NCBI GenBank assembly: GCA_910587155.1
Contig: CAJULA010000015.1
Coordinates: 1 to 64,000 of the forward strand
Length of the DNA: 64,000 nucleotides
Source of the DNA: an uncultured Lachnospiraceae bacterium
Lineage (GTDB): Bacteria; Bacillota; Clostridia; Lachnospirales; Lachnospiraceae
Reading direction: 5' to 3'
Part shown: piece by piece, positions 15,708 to 23,719 of the stretch
Layout of the letters: the number at the start of each line of letters is the position of its first letter
Numbering within the stretch: position 1 is the first letter of the stretch
The notes under the pieces: generated by a model
The model's input: the letters and a program-made list of their open reading frames with translations, nothing else
What the model was told of the DNA's origin: nothing
Databases searched by the model: none
Program-made: the position numbers and the translations under genes

Positions 15708-17134
15708 GTTTTTTCCGCCTCTCTCTCCGGTCCCTGTCCGCCCCATGGCAGCAGGAAGCTAAAACAGGATCCTTTTCCTTTTTCACTCTCGATCACCAGT
15801 TCACTGTGATGTATCTTCAGTATTTCCGCACACAGAGCCAGCCCCAGTCCCGCTCCGTTCTTACTCCGCGCACGGGACTTGTCCACCATATAAAAAGCCT
15901 TGGTAATCTTGCGCAGCTCCTCCCTGGGGATACCGATCCCATAGTCCTGCACGGCAAACCGGTATCCGCTCTCCAGCGCATGGCCGCTCACTTCGATCCG
16001 GCTCCCCGGCTCCGAAGACTTGCAGGCATTATCAATCAGATTCACCAGTACCGTTTTGATCAGATTTACCTCCGCCCTCACCGTGCCTTCTTCATAAGTA
16101 AAAACAAAATCCATATCCCGACTGCCTGTAAACATCCCATCCAGATACCCGAAGATACTGGCAGCGGAGAAATCTGTCAGCTCCGGTCTGTTCTTTCCCG
16201 CCACGATAATATCCAGAAGCCGCAGAGACATGGCTTCCAGACGCTTTCCCTCCGTATAGATATAATTGGCAGACATAAAGCTCTTCTCCGCATCCAGCTT
16301 ATGAGAACGGAGCATATCCGCATACCCGATGATGGCCGTCAGCGGTGTCTTGAGCTCATGAGCAAAAGCGCCCATAAATTCTTCCCTGGCCTCGATCTCC
16401 TCCTCCAGCCTTTCAATATTGCGCTTCAGCGCTTTGGCCATCCTGTTAAAGTCTCTGGTGAGCTGCCCCAGTTCATCCCGGCTGATCTGCTTGGCACGGT
16501 ACGAATAGTCGCCCGCCGCCATCCGCTTTGTGGCCCGGGTCAGAAGCCGCACCGGCTTGGTCAGCAGGGAGGAAATAAAATGCATAATCACCGTCCCCAC
16601 CAACAGCATGATCAGTGTCACCCGCCGGTACAGGGAAAATCCCACGGAACGCTCGGAAAACACCTCCGACACATCCCGAAGAGTCTCCAGATAAAGAATT
16701 CTTCCCAGTGCACTGACGGTAACACCTGTATGGATATAATACTTTTCCCCCACATGGATCACCCGGTGGGCCTTGACAGTCTTACCGATCTGCTCCAGCA
16801 GCGTCTGATCCGTTTCAAAGCCATCGCTGACATAGAGTATCCTTCTCTCCTCATCGGAGATCCGCAGCAGCCTGCGGCTGTTCTGGCCTCCGGTCTCCAG
16901 ATTGGAGGCAATCTCCTCCACCGTACTGTCAGGCAGCACATTGTATTTGGACGGCACGCTGAGCGCCGCCGTCTCAAAGGCAAAGCTGAGAATACTGCTC
17001 TCATCCAGCGCCTGCCCCACTTCGCGCTCCAGGGAAGTCTCAAATACATAATTCACCAGATAAAAGCCGCTGAATCCAAGAGCCAGCGCCATGACGATGA
17101 TCATCCACAACAGAATCTTCAGGGAAAATTTCAT
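15704..17134 (-). CDS. sensor histidine kinase with HAMP domain
   Basis: Membrane sensor kinase of 476 residues. There are two helices (residues about 7-30 and 168-190) around an extracytoplasmic sensing region of about 135 residues, then HAMP (LLTKPVRLLTRATKRMAAGD). The dimerisation domain has the phospho-acceptor in FAHELKTPLTAIIGYADML, and the HATPase domain has an N box (LVNLIDNACKSSEPG), a G1 box (QDYGIGIP) and a G2 box (SKNGAGLGLALC). Its start overlaps the response-regulator stop by four bases and its stop overlaps the next gene, so the three are coupled. Similar kinases in Clostridia respond to envelope stress. The signal is unknown here, but the neighbouring wall enzyme points to the wall. 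Confidence 0.92.
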   Translation of the reverse strand: MKFSLKILLWMIIVMALALGFSGFYLVNYVFETSLEREVGQALDESSILSFAFETAALSVPSKYNVLPDSTVEEIASNLETGGQNSRRLLRISDEERRILYVSDGFETDQTLLEQIGKTVKAHRVIHVGEKYYIHTGVTVSALGRILYLETLRDVSEVFSERSVGFSLYRRVTLIMLLVGTVIMHFISSLLTKPVRLLTRATKRMAAGDYSYRAKQISRDELGQLTRDFNRMAKALKRNIERLEEEIEAREEFMGAFAHELKTPLTAIIGYADMLRSHKLDAEKSFMSANYIYTEGKRLEAMSLRLLDIIVAGKNRPELTDFSAASIFGYLDGMFTGSRDMDFVFTYEEGTVRAEVNLIKTVLVNLIDNACKSSEPGSRIEVSGHALESGYRFAVQDYGIGIPREELRKITKAFYMVDKSRARSKNGAGLGLALCAEILKIHHSELVIESEKGKGSCFSFLLPWGGQGPEREAEKT

Positions 17135-17790
17135 TCCGACACCTCTAAGCGGTAGCCCACCTTATACACTGCCACCAGACTGCGCTCCCATCCCAGCTTC
17201 CGGCGCAGTCTCTGTACATGCAGATCCAGCGTGCGGCTGTCTCCCAAATACTCCTCTTCCCACACCTTCTCATACAGAGTCTCCCGGAACAGCGCTACAT
17301 TTTTGTTTTTAATAAAAAGTACCAGCAGTCCGAATTCTTTATTGGTAAGCACAACGGGCTTGCCTGCTTTCATCACTCTGCGGGCATCCACATCCACCGT
17401 GACATCGCCGGCAGTCAGCTTCTGTTCCGCCTTGTTATACCGGCGCAGTACGGCTTCCACCCTTGCCACCAGTTCCACCACATCAAAGGGCTTCACCAGA
17501 TAATCATCGGCGCCCAGCTTCAGCCCCTTCACCCTGTCTCTTACCTCATGCTTGGCTGTGATAAAAATGACCGGTATTTCCAACGGCCGTATGTATTCCA
17601 TAATATCAAACCCACTCGCCCCCGGCAGCATGATATCCAGCAGGATCAGATCAAACGGCTCCTTCTCGATCCGCTCCAGCGCCTCCAGCCCGTCCTGCAC
17701 TGCGCTGCACTGATAGCCCGCGGAGGACAGATTCAGGTCTATCAGGTCACAGATCGGTTTTTCATCATCCACAATTAGTATTTTAATCAT
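17131..17790 (-). CDS. OmpR/PhoB-family response regulator
   Basis: DNA-binding partner of the kinase that follows; 219 residues from ATG 17790 (MIKILIVDDEKPICDLIDL). The receiver domain (1-115) has the acidic pair DDE, the phospho-acceptor Asp in FDLILLDIMLPGASG, the switch Thr in VIFITAKHE and the Lys in DDYLVKPFD. The C-terminal winged helix (125-219) includes VVLTNKEFGLLVLFIKNKN and RTLDLHVQRLRRKLG. The start lies eight bases inside the end of the upstream FG-GAP gene. The helically phased repeats at 14821-14880 are a plausible target. Confidence 0.93.
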   Translation of the reverse strand: MIKILIVDDEKPICDLIDLNLSSAGYQCSAVQDGLEALERIEKEPFDLILLDIMLPGASGFDIMEYIRPLEIPVIFITAKHEVRDRVKGLKLGADDYLVKPFDVVELVARVEAVLRRYNKAEQKLTAGDVTVDVDARRVMKAGKPVVLTNKEFGLLVLFIKNKNVALFRETLYEKVWEEEYLGDSRTLDLHVQRLRRKLGWERSLVAVYKVGYRLEVSE

Positions 17791-18913
17791 CTTTTTCCGC
17801 CTTCCATCCCCAGTAAGCCCTCGCTTTCTCAATCAGCATTTCCATCGTATCGTCATCCCCGCATTGATACCGGCGCTTCAGTGTCACATCGGCCGAAAAT
17901 CCCCCGGTCCTCTGATAATAAATGGAATAATCCGGCTCTATCACAACCTCTCCGTCATCATTTTCATAACTGTATTTCGCCAGTATCACGATGTCTTTCA
18001 GCCCGTCGCCGTCGATGTCCTTACAGTTAATCCCTTTCAGCGCATACAGATTGTCATAGTTGCCCATCGGCTGCAGACTGGAAATGATATCCCCCTGCTC
18101 ATTGACCAGATAGACCATGAAGATATCAAAGCTGGCCACGTGATACACGCCCGGCACCAGCTTCAGCTTCCCCAGCTTCCCGAATGTCCTTGTATAATAC
18201 TGCTCCGTAATGATCCGCATCCCCTTGGACTGCAACTCCTCCAGCGTGGACGCCGTATACAGAAATTCCGTGGAATGTCCGTCCCTGACAAAAGCCGTGA
18301 TCAGCTCCGTATTTTTGTTCATTCCAAAACGGTTGATCTTATCCGCAATCCGGTAATCCCGGTAAAAGCCGTTCCCGTCAGGGTTCTGAAACAGCACATC
18401 CCCCACCCGGTAAGGCTTTCCCGCATAGTCGCCATTCACATTCACACAAGTCGTCAGCAGTACGATATCCATCCGCCCGTCGCGGTTGAGATCTTCGAAG
18501 ACAATGGCCGCAATACTCCGGCCCGGCTGCTTCATGGAGCCCACGATGCGGTGATTCGTCTCCAACTGATCCGTCCGGTAGACAATCTCTCCGTCCCCAT
18601 CCGCAAAAAACAAAAGCAGCCGCCCATACATGCGGTCAAAAGCGGGAATCATGGATACCTCCCCATAGGCTTCCATCTCTATGGGAAAAATCTGATCCTC
18701 CACAATCTCAAATCCATTGCCCCCGATATCCTGCCGCACCTGCGCCGCAGAAAACCGCGCCTGATACTCCTGAAACTCCTCCAGCGTCTTTGCCTCACCG
18801 CCGTCCCGCTCCCCTTGCATGCCATCAGCCCGCACTGACGCGGCGCAGACCAGCCATAAAAGAAGCAGCATCGGCGCCAGCCTTTTTCTTCTTCCATTTT
18901 TCAATCTGTTCAT
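17783..18913 (-). CDS. secreted FG-GAP/VCBS-repeat protein, first gene of the two-component operon
   Basis: Exported protein of 376 residues from ATG 18913, with AAGAGGG ahead of it. It has a signal peptide (RLAPMLLLLWLVCAASVRA) and two calcium-binding-type FG-GAP repeats, IVFEDLNRDGRMDIVLL and INCKDIDGDGLKDIVILAK, each with the D-x-D/N-x-D-G loop. Such modules form beta-propeller blades used in surface recognition. Being the promoter-proximal gene and overlapping the regulator start by 8 bp, it is likely to be the surface sensor or a target of the two-component system. The ligand is unknown. No enzyme motif is seen. Confidence 0.7.
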   Translation of the reverse strand: MNRLKNGRRKRLAPMLLLLWLVCAASVRADGMQGERDGGEAKTLEEFQEYQARFSAAQVRQDIGGNGFEIVEDQIFPIEMEAYGEVSMIPAFDRMYGRLLLFFADGDGEIVYRTDQLETNHRIVGSMKQPGRSIAAIVFEDLNRDGRMDIVLLTTCVNVNGDYAGKPYRVGDVLFQNPDGNGFYRDYRIADKINRFGMNKNTELITAFVRDGHSTEFLYTASTLEELQSKGMRIITEQYYTRTFGKLGKLKLVPGVYHVASFDIFMVYLVNEQGDIISSLQPMGNYDNLYALKGINCKDIDGDGLKDIVILAKYSYENDDGEVVIEPDYSIYYQRTGGFSADVTLKRRYQCGDDDTMEMLIEKARAYWGWKAEKDD

Positions 18914-18961
18914 CCCTCTTGTCCTGCTGCCTGCACAAATCCGCAAATAATTACAAGTTCT

Positions 18962-18990
18962 ATTATAATGTCTCATTTTATGAAAAACAA
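18962..18990 (-). promoter_or_regulatory. sigma-A-type promoter of the FG-GAP/two-component operon
   Basis: On the minus strand, -35 TTGTTT (18990-18985), a 17-bp spacer and -10 TATAAT (18967-18962), about 50 bp before the start codon. Confidence 0.65.
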
Positions 18991-19151
18991 TGAGGCTTTT
19001 TCCCTGGAATTTCCGGACCGATTCTGTTATGATAATTGTACTTTTCAAACCGCTCATCCGGTTTTCGTGCAGTAACCTGCGTGTGTGCAACCGATCCGAC
19101 GACAAGGTCGAGACTTTTACAATCATTCCCATACGAAAAGAGGGCCCTCCA

Positions 19152-20036
19152 TTGAATACACATTCCTTTTCCGCCGCCGAACGTTGTTTCCTTATCTTTC
19201 ACAGTATCTGTTTTGTTTCCGCTCTGTTTTTCCTCTGGAAAGGCAGCTTTTCATCCTGTCTGGTTTCCGTGCTGCTGCTCGGCCTGTCTTTGCCATGCAG
19301 CTTACTGTTACAATCCGCGCCGCCGTCTGACGACAACAGGCCGACGCAAGAGGATCCGCAGACAGCTTTTTCTGCGAAACAGCAGCCCTCCTCCCTTTCT
19401 GCGCCATGCTCCCTGCCCGCGCAGTCTTCCGGTCCGGAGAGCACTTCCTCCTTTCATCATCCGCAGCCGACAAAATCGTCTTTCTGCGTTCTGCCTCTCC
19501 CGCAGGAAGAAGCTGTTTCCCTCAACCTGCTCTCTCTCTGTGAAACCATCGCCAGGGATTTTATTGCCTTATATGATCTGTATCCCTCCCAGGTGCAGAT
19601 TATGAGTGAGGAAGAAACGATGTTTCTCACCACATATCGGACACTCCTGACGCTCACGCTGCGCAGCCTGATGGACAATGGCGTCAAATACGCGAAGCAT
19701 GACGCGGCTCACGGCGCGCGTCTTTCACTGACTCTTACCCGCCAGGATGCCGATCTGCTCATTATTTTCCGCAACAACACCTGCGGCCTCCCTCCGTCTG
19801 AGCTTTCCGGACTGACCGGGCTGAACAGACAGGGCTCCAACCGGATCAGCGGCACCGGGCTGGGACTGTTTCAGGCAGACGCTGCGGTCACGGTAATGGG
19901 CGGCACTCTGACATGCAAAAGTTCACCCGGGACAGGCTTTGCCGTCTATCTGCGGCTGCCCGCTTCCCTCTCACAGGCAGAAAAGGGACAGCCGCAATCC
20001 GGCCAGGATACACCGGGAAAGGAGCATGTCAGATGA
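19152..20036 (+). CDS. membrane-bound histidine-kinase-like ATPase without phospho-acceptor domain
   Basis: Probable signalling ATPase of 294 residues, started at TTG 19152 because AAGAGGG lies seven bases upstream; the longer frame from 18990 runs through the divergent promoter. Two membrane helices (LIFHSICFVSALFFLW and VSVLLLGLSLPCSLLLQ) are followed by a Ser/Pro/Gln-rich linker and a HATPase domain. That domain has N box LMDNGVKYAKHDA, then DADLLIIFRNN, and G2 box ISGTGLGLFQADAAV. No HisKA helix pair with a His is visible, so it may act on another protein or be a degenerate kinase. The stop overlaps the SH3 gene start by four bases. It diverges from the two-component operon. Confidence 0.65.
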   Translation: MNTHSFSAAERCFLIFHSICFVSALFFLWKGSFSSCLVSVLLLGLSLPCSLLLQSAPPSDDNRPTQEDPQTAFSAKQQPSSLSAPCSLPAQSSGPESTSSFHHPQPTKSSFCVLPLPQEEAVSLNLLSLCETIARDFIALYDLYPSQVQIMSEEETMFLTTYRTLLTLTLRSLMDNGVKYAKHDAAHGARLSLTLTRQDADLLIIFRNNTCGLPPSELSGLTGLNRQGSNRISGTGLGLFQADAAVTVMGGTLTCKSSPGTGFAVYLRLPASLSQAEKGQPQSGQDTPGKEHVR

Positions 20037-20788
20037 AGAAACGCAGGACAATGCTATGGATGCTGCTTCTTTTTTACTGCTGCGCTGCGGCTCTGTGTGT
20101 GTGTTTGCGCACGATTTCCCCCGGGCGGACCTGCGCGGATACCGCTTTGCCAACGGCTGTAACAGACGCTCCCCCAAATACCACGCCTGCTTTGGAAACA
20201 GAATCCATCCCCGAAGAAACCGCGGAAGCCGGCGACAGCGAAAATGACCGCCTGCCGGCAGCCCCTTCCCCCGAAACGACATTCGTCCCGGTTCCTTTTG
20301 TATGTCAGACACGCTTCCTGCCGCTCCGCATCCGCGATACCCCTTCTATGACCGGGCAGGTAATCGGCCGCATCCTCCCCGGCGAAGAAGGTATCATAAC
20401 CGGTATTGTCGATGAAGAATGGGTCTGCATCCTCTTTCATGAGATAAGCGGCTATTGTGCCGCGCGCTATCTCGATTATTCTTTATCGCAGTCACCGGCA
20501 GGCACGGCGCAGCAGACTTCTGCGGACATAGACACAGAGAGAGCACCGACTCCCCCGCCGGAACAACAGGCCGCCTATGATATGGTACATATCATACAGG
20601 GCTGTTATATCAGAAGGCAACCTGACTGGCGTGATGCAGGCACGATTATCAAAGCGGCACAGGCAGACGCCTGTTATCCTCACGCAGCCCAAAAGGACAC
20701 GCCGAATTTTTATGCCATACAGCTGCCTGACCGCACAATCGCCTATGTTTCGGCGGATTATGCAGAGGTGGTAAACGAGCGGCCATAG
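20033..20788 (+). CDS. membrane-anchored SH3-domain protein
   Basis: Extracytoplasmic protein of 251 residues from ATG 20033, coupled by ATGA overlap to the kinase-like gene. A membrane helix (MLWMLLLFYCCAAALCVCL) precedes a Thr/Pro/Glu-rich spacer and two bacterial SH3-like domains. Domain one spans residues about 90-150 (LPLRIRDTPSMTGQVIGRIL, then GYCAARYLDYS). Domain two spans about 185-250 (GCYIRRQPDWRDAGTIIKA, then IAYVSADYAEVV). Such domains bind peptidoglycan or peptides. With the neighbouring amidase-deacetylase and two-component genes this suggests cell-wall surveillance (inference). Confidence 0.7.
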   Translation: MKKRRTMLWMLLLFYCCAAALCVCLRTISPGRTCADTALPTAVTDAPPNTTPALETESIPEETAEAGDSENDRLPAAPSPETTFVPVPFVCQTRFLPLRIRDTPSMTGQVIGRILPGEEGIITGIVDEEWVCILFHEISGYCAARYLDYSLSQSPAGTAQQTSADIDTERAPTPPPEQQAAYDMVHIIQGCYIRRQPDWRDAGTIIKAAQADACYPHAAQKDTPNFYAIQLPDRTIAYVSADYAEVVNERP

Positions 20789-20815
20789 CCCACTCTCATC
20801 AGCGCTTCCCTAAAA

Positions 20816-20854
20816 AAACGCATGCACTGCACAACTGCTGCAGACCATGCGTTT
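20816..20854. terminator. bidirectional terminator between convergent genes
   Basis: AAACGCATG (20816-20824) pairs with CATGCGTTT (20846-20854), with inner CTGCA/TGCAG pairing. T-rich sequence follows on both strands, serving the SH3 gene (+) and the fructosamine-kinase-like gene (-). Confidence 0.7.
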
Positions 20855-20861
20855 GTTAGCA

Positions 20862-21782
20862 TTATATCATTTTTCCATATTTCTCCATCACACGCTTCAC
20901 CGCCGGCAAATAAGCATGACCGAACAGATGCAGATGATTGAGCAGATGATAAAGATTGTACAGATCGCGGCGGTGCTCATATCCGGGCTGCAGGGGTGCG
21001 GCTTCTCTGTATGCATGGTAAAATTCCGGTGCAAAGCCGCCGAACAGTTCTGTCATGGCAAGGTCTGCCTCCGCATGTCCGACATAGACTGCCGGATCAA
21101 TCAGCCATGCCTTTCCGTCATCTCCCGTAATCACATTTCCCGCCCACAGATCACCATGCAGCAGGGACGGGCGCTCAGGCTCCACAAGGAAATCCCCGAT
21201 ATGATCCAGCAGACTGACCGCCCGCTTTCTCTCTTCGGCAGTAAAATAGCCTGCTGTCGCCTCAATCTGAGGCATCAGGCGCCGATCGCGGAAAAAAGTG
21301 ATCCAGCTCTTATGCGGCTTGTTATACTGCACGCCCGCACCGATATAATTGTCACAAAAAAAGCCAAACCCGCCCCCGGGGACAAGCGCGGTTGTATCTG
21401 CCCTGTGCATGGCCGCCAGTTCACGGCCAAAGGTTTCAAAGTAACCGGGAATCCGCTTTTTTTCTGACACAAATGTCAGAAGCAGGCAGGAATAACCGCC
21501 CGGCCCGCCCTTCTGTGTTCTGCCAAGAACCCTCGGTGTGCCGATCGCCCCGCTCCCGGCTATGGCAGCCAGTCCCTGCGTCTCCGCCCTGAAAAATGAG
21601 GCATTCTCCTCTTCATTCATTTTCATAAAGACGTGGGATCCATCATCCAGCGTCAGCTTCAGGGCCACATTGATATCTCCGCCGCTTAGCCGTCCGGTCC
21701 GTATAATTCTGACCGGCCTTTCAAGGGTCGATGACAATAGCTCCTCCACGGGGGCCAAATCAAGAGAAGCGGAAAAACGCAT
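20862..21782 (-). CDS. fructosamine/ketosamine kinase family protein
   Basis: Cytoplasmic kinase of the aminoglycoside-phosphotransferase fold, 306 residues, that would phosphorylate ketosamines (Amadori products) at O3 so that they fall apart, repairing glycated protein or allowing use of glycated amines. Family landmarks: GRLSGGDINVALKLTL, the lysine strand VFMKMNEEENASFFRAE, the catalytic loop LLHGDLWAGNVI, the metal Asp in AWLIDPAVYVGHAEADLAMT, and the C-terminal YNLYHLLNHLHLFG. Length matches the family. It shares a strand with an MBL hydrolase and a PARG-like gene, possibly a small damage-repair unit. Confidence 0.9.
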   Translation of the reverse strand: MRFSASLDLAPVEELLSSTLERPVRIIRTGRLSGGDINVALKLTLDDGSHVFMKMNEEENASFFRAETQGLAAIAGSGAIGTPRVLGRTQKGGPGGYSCLLLTFVSEKKRIPGYFETFGRELAAMHRADTTALVPGGGFGFFCDNYIGAGVQYNKPHKSWITFFRDRRLMPQIEATAGYFTAEERKRAVSLLDHIGDFLVEPERPSLLHGDLWAGNVITGDDGKAWLIDPAVYVGHAEADLAMTELFGGFAPEFYHAYREAAPLQPGYEHRRDLYNLYHLLNHLHLFGHAYLPAVKRVMEKYGKMI

Positions 21783-21801
21783 ACGCAGTTCCTCTCCTTA
21801 T

Positions 21802-22638
21802 CTATGACAGCACGATAGTTTCCAGATCGTCCGGAATATACAGATTCCCCTGGAAGTAGCGCCTTCCTTCCTCCCCGTAGAGCTGCTTTCTGTCTTCCAG
21901 GTTGTCATCCTCCGTATGATAGAGAATCAGATTTTTTACGCCGCACTGCTGTGCCAGTTCACACGCATCTTTGACTGTCGAATGGTGTTTTTTGTATGGC
22001 TGATACGTCTCCCTCTGGGAATACAGACAAAACGCCTCATGCAGCAGCCATTTGCTGTTTTCCACATAGGCCCGCTCGCAGGGATTGTAAGGCTCGTCTC
22101 CGCAGCAGGTCAGCTTTTCTCCGCCATCCAGTTCCATACAAAAGCCGAACTGCTGCGCCTTCGTGGAGCGGATATCAAAAAATGTAACCTTGCGGCCATT
22201 GATCTTTCGCGTTTCCCCGTCACACACTGTGACCAGATGCACCCTGCTGTCAAGAAACTTCGTCTGCTCTTTCTGCAGCAGCTTCTCCGCCATATCCCGA
22301 AGAAGGGCGATCACCGCCTCATGGCCATAAATGGTTACCTCCCCTTCGCAGCGTCCTTTTGCCATCCCCTGACAGATGATACGGATCACCCAGATGATCC
22401 CCAGCAGATGATCTACATGCTTATGGGTAACAAAAATCTCCCTGATCTGTGCCGGGTCATATCCGGCAAGGCCGAGCTGACGCAGTATCGTATTCCCCCC
22501 GCCGCCGTCCACCATAAAATATCTGCCCGCATCGTCAATGATAAAACAGGTATTGTAACACTTCGTTACCACCGCCTCTCCGGTCCCCAGCATCGTAATT
22601 TTCATCTGCGCTTTCTGCTCCTTCTCTGTTGTATCCAC
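21802..22638 (-). CDS. MBL-fold metallohydrolase
   Basis: Metallo-beta-lactamase-fold hydrolase of 278 residues, related to the RNase Z/phosphodiesterase branch. It has LGTGEAVVTKCYNTCF at the start, the metal motif VTHKHVDHLLG (H-x-H-x-D-H), a further Asp in LTCCGDEPYNP and His in LLHEAFC and ILYHTEDDN. Start is GTG 22638 with AGGGAGG upstream; an ATG at codon 12 (MKITMLGTGE) is an alternative. It lacks the RNase Z exosite arm, so the substrate could be a cyclic nucleotide, lipid or small ester. It is 19 bp upstream of the fructosamine kinase gene and probably cotranscribed. Confidence 0.85.
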   Translation of the reverse strand: MDTTEKEQKAQMKITMLGTGEAVVTKCYNTCFIIDDAGRYFMVDGGGGNTILRQLGLAGYDPAQIREIFVTHKHVDHLLGIIWVIRIICQGMAKGRCEGEVTIYGHEAVIALLRDMAEKLLQKEQTKFLDSRVHLVTVCDGETRKINGRKVTFFDIRSTKAQQFGFCMELDGGEKLTCCGDEPYNPCERAYVENSKWLLHEAFCLYSQRETYQPYKKHHSTVKDACELAQQCGVKNLILYHTEDDNLEDRKQLYGEEGRRYFQGNLYIPDDLETIVLS

Positions 22639-22671
22639 AATATCCTCCCTACACTCATCACCGCAATCCCT

Positions 22672-23535
22672 TTACGGAAACGTCGTTTCAAATACCCCGA
22701 TACATCTTCCATCGGCCGAACGGTCAAGTACGGCAAATACAATCGTCTCAAAGGCAGACGGGAAATGCTCCGCCAGCAGCTCCTTCCACCACCGGGCCAC
22801 CTTCTGCGGATCGTTGCAGAACACCCCGCAGCCATATGCGCCCAGCACCAGATGCCGGCAACCCTGATCCGCAAAAACAGCCAGTGCAAGCATCATCCTG
22901 CGGCGCATCACACGCTCTGCTTCCCCGATGTCCTCACCCCTGCGTATGACCTGCCCCATATTGACCGCCGGAAGTGTCAGGACACTGGCCCTGACCGGTT
23001 CCTTCAGCAGTGAGAAGCGTCCGTCCCGAAAAAAGATCACATCCGGGGAAAAGATCGCGTGATCCGTATACATCATCGTCCCACAGACACGATTGCCCGC
23101 ATAATATTCCTCATGGGCGAGCAGCGTGCGGTAAAGGCAGCCGGATGCCGCAAGACTCTCCTCCTGTGCCATCGCACCGTTGAGAAAGCCTCCGCCCGGA
23201 TTTTTGGCACTGGCAAAATTCAGGACACCCGGATGCTTCCCCTGCGCACACAGCTCCAAAATAGCCTGGACAGTCGGACAATTTTTTACAATGCAGCGGC
23301 GCACGGGAGTTTGTATTGCATCGCCCGCTTTTCCCTCTGCCTCATCTGCCCGTGCAGTATCCCCCTCTTCTCCATAACCGCTTAACAGTTCCTGTCCCTC
23401 CTGCGGTGTAATCAGGATACTGTTTTCCACCGAATAAGCCTGCCCCGCTCCGATTTCTACCTTCGTGCCCTCCGCCTCATAATAGCCCTGCTCCATAATC
23501 TCCAGCGTCTGCCGGGCAATCTCTTTCCTCTTCAT
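22672..23535 (-). CDS. TIGR02452/PARG-like macro-domain protein
   Basis: Predicted ADP-ribosyl hydrolase related to bacterial poly(ADP-ribose) glycohydrolase, 287 residues from ATG 23535 (MKRKEIARQTLEIMEQGYYE; AGGGG just upstream). The catalytic signature is intact: a triple-Gly loop in FASAKNPGGGFLNGAMAQEE, followed directly by Q-E-E, whose second Glu is catalytic in PARG. VLGAYGCGVFCNDPQKVA completes the ADP-ribose pocket. It would remove ADP-ribose from proteins or nucleic acids. It belongs to the same strand group as the MBL hydrolase (33-bp gap). Similar proteins are sometimes associated with phage defence or NAD metabolism, but nothing here points to a partner. Confidence 0.88.
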   Translation of the reverse strand: MKRKEIARQTLEIMEQGYYEAEGTKVEIGAGQAYSVENSILITPQEGQELLSGYGEEGDTARADEAEGKAGDAIQTPVRRCIVKNCPTVQAILELCAQGKHPGVLNFASAKNPGGGFLNGAMAQEESLAASGCLYRTLLAHEEYYAGNRVCGTMMYTDHAIFSPDVIFFRDGRFSLLKEPVRASVLTLPAVNMGQVIRRGEDIGEAERVMRRRMMLALAVFADQGCRHLVLGAYGCGVFCNDPQKVARWWKELLAEHFPSAFETIVFAVLDRSADGRCIGVFETTFP

Positions 23536-23644
23536 ATCCCCTGCTCCCTGTATCAGACCGGCCGTCACAGCCTGATTGCTTTGCCTGTTATCTTTTGTCT
23601 ATTTTATCAGAGAACTGCCCAAAAGCCAACAACATTTTATCTTT

Positions 23645-23704
23645 GGAAGTGCTGATTAAATCAGCACTTCCTTGGAGCCTCTGGCGGATGCGCACGGATT
23701 TGCA
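23645..23704 (+). repeat. 60-bp dispersed repeat, copy A
   Basis: Begins with a perfect 12-bp hairpin GGAAGTGCTGAT-TAA-ATCAGCACTTCC (23645-23671), followed by a 33-bp conserved part ending GATGCGCACGGATTTGCA. By eye 53 of 60 positions match the copy at 59082-59141, and the last 22 are identical. It lies 15 bp beyond the stop of the DhaL-PfkB gene, where the hairpin may also act as terminator. Confidence 0.75.
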
Positions 23705-23719
23705 AAGGAAAATGCTGCT

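Noticed and set aside
15806..17155. A 449-codon plus-strand frame opposite the histidine kinase
   Set aside because: Shadow frame with low-information composition (Gln/His/Arg/Pro-rich).
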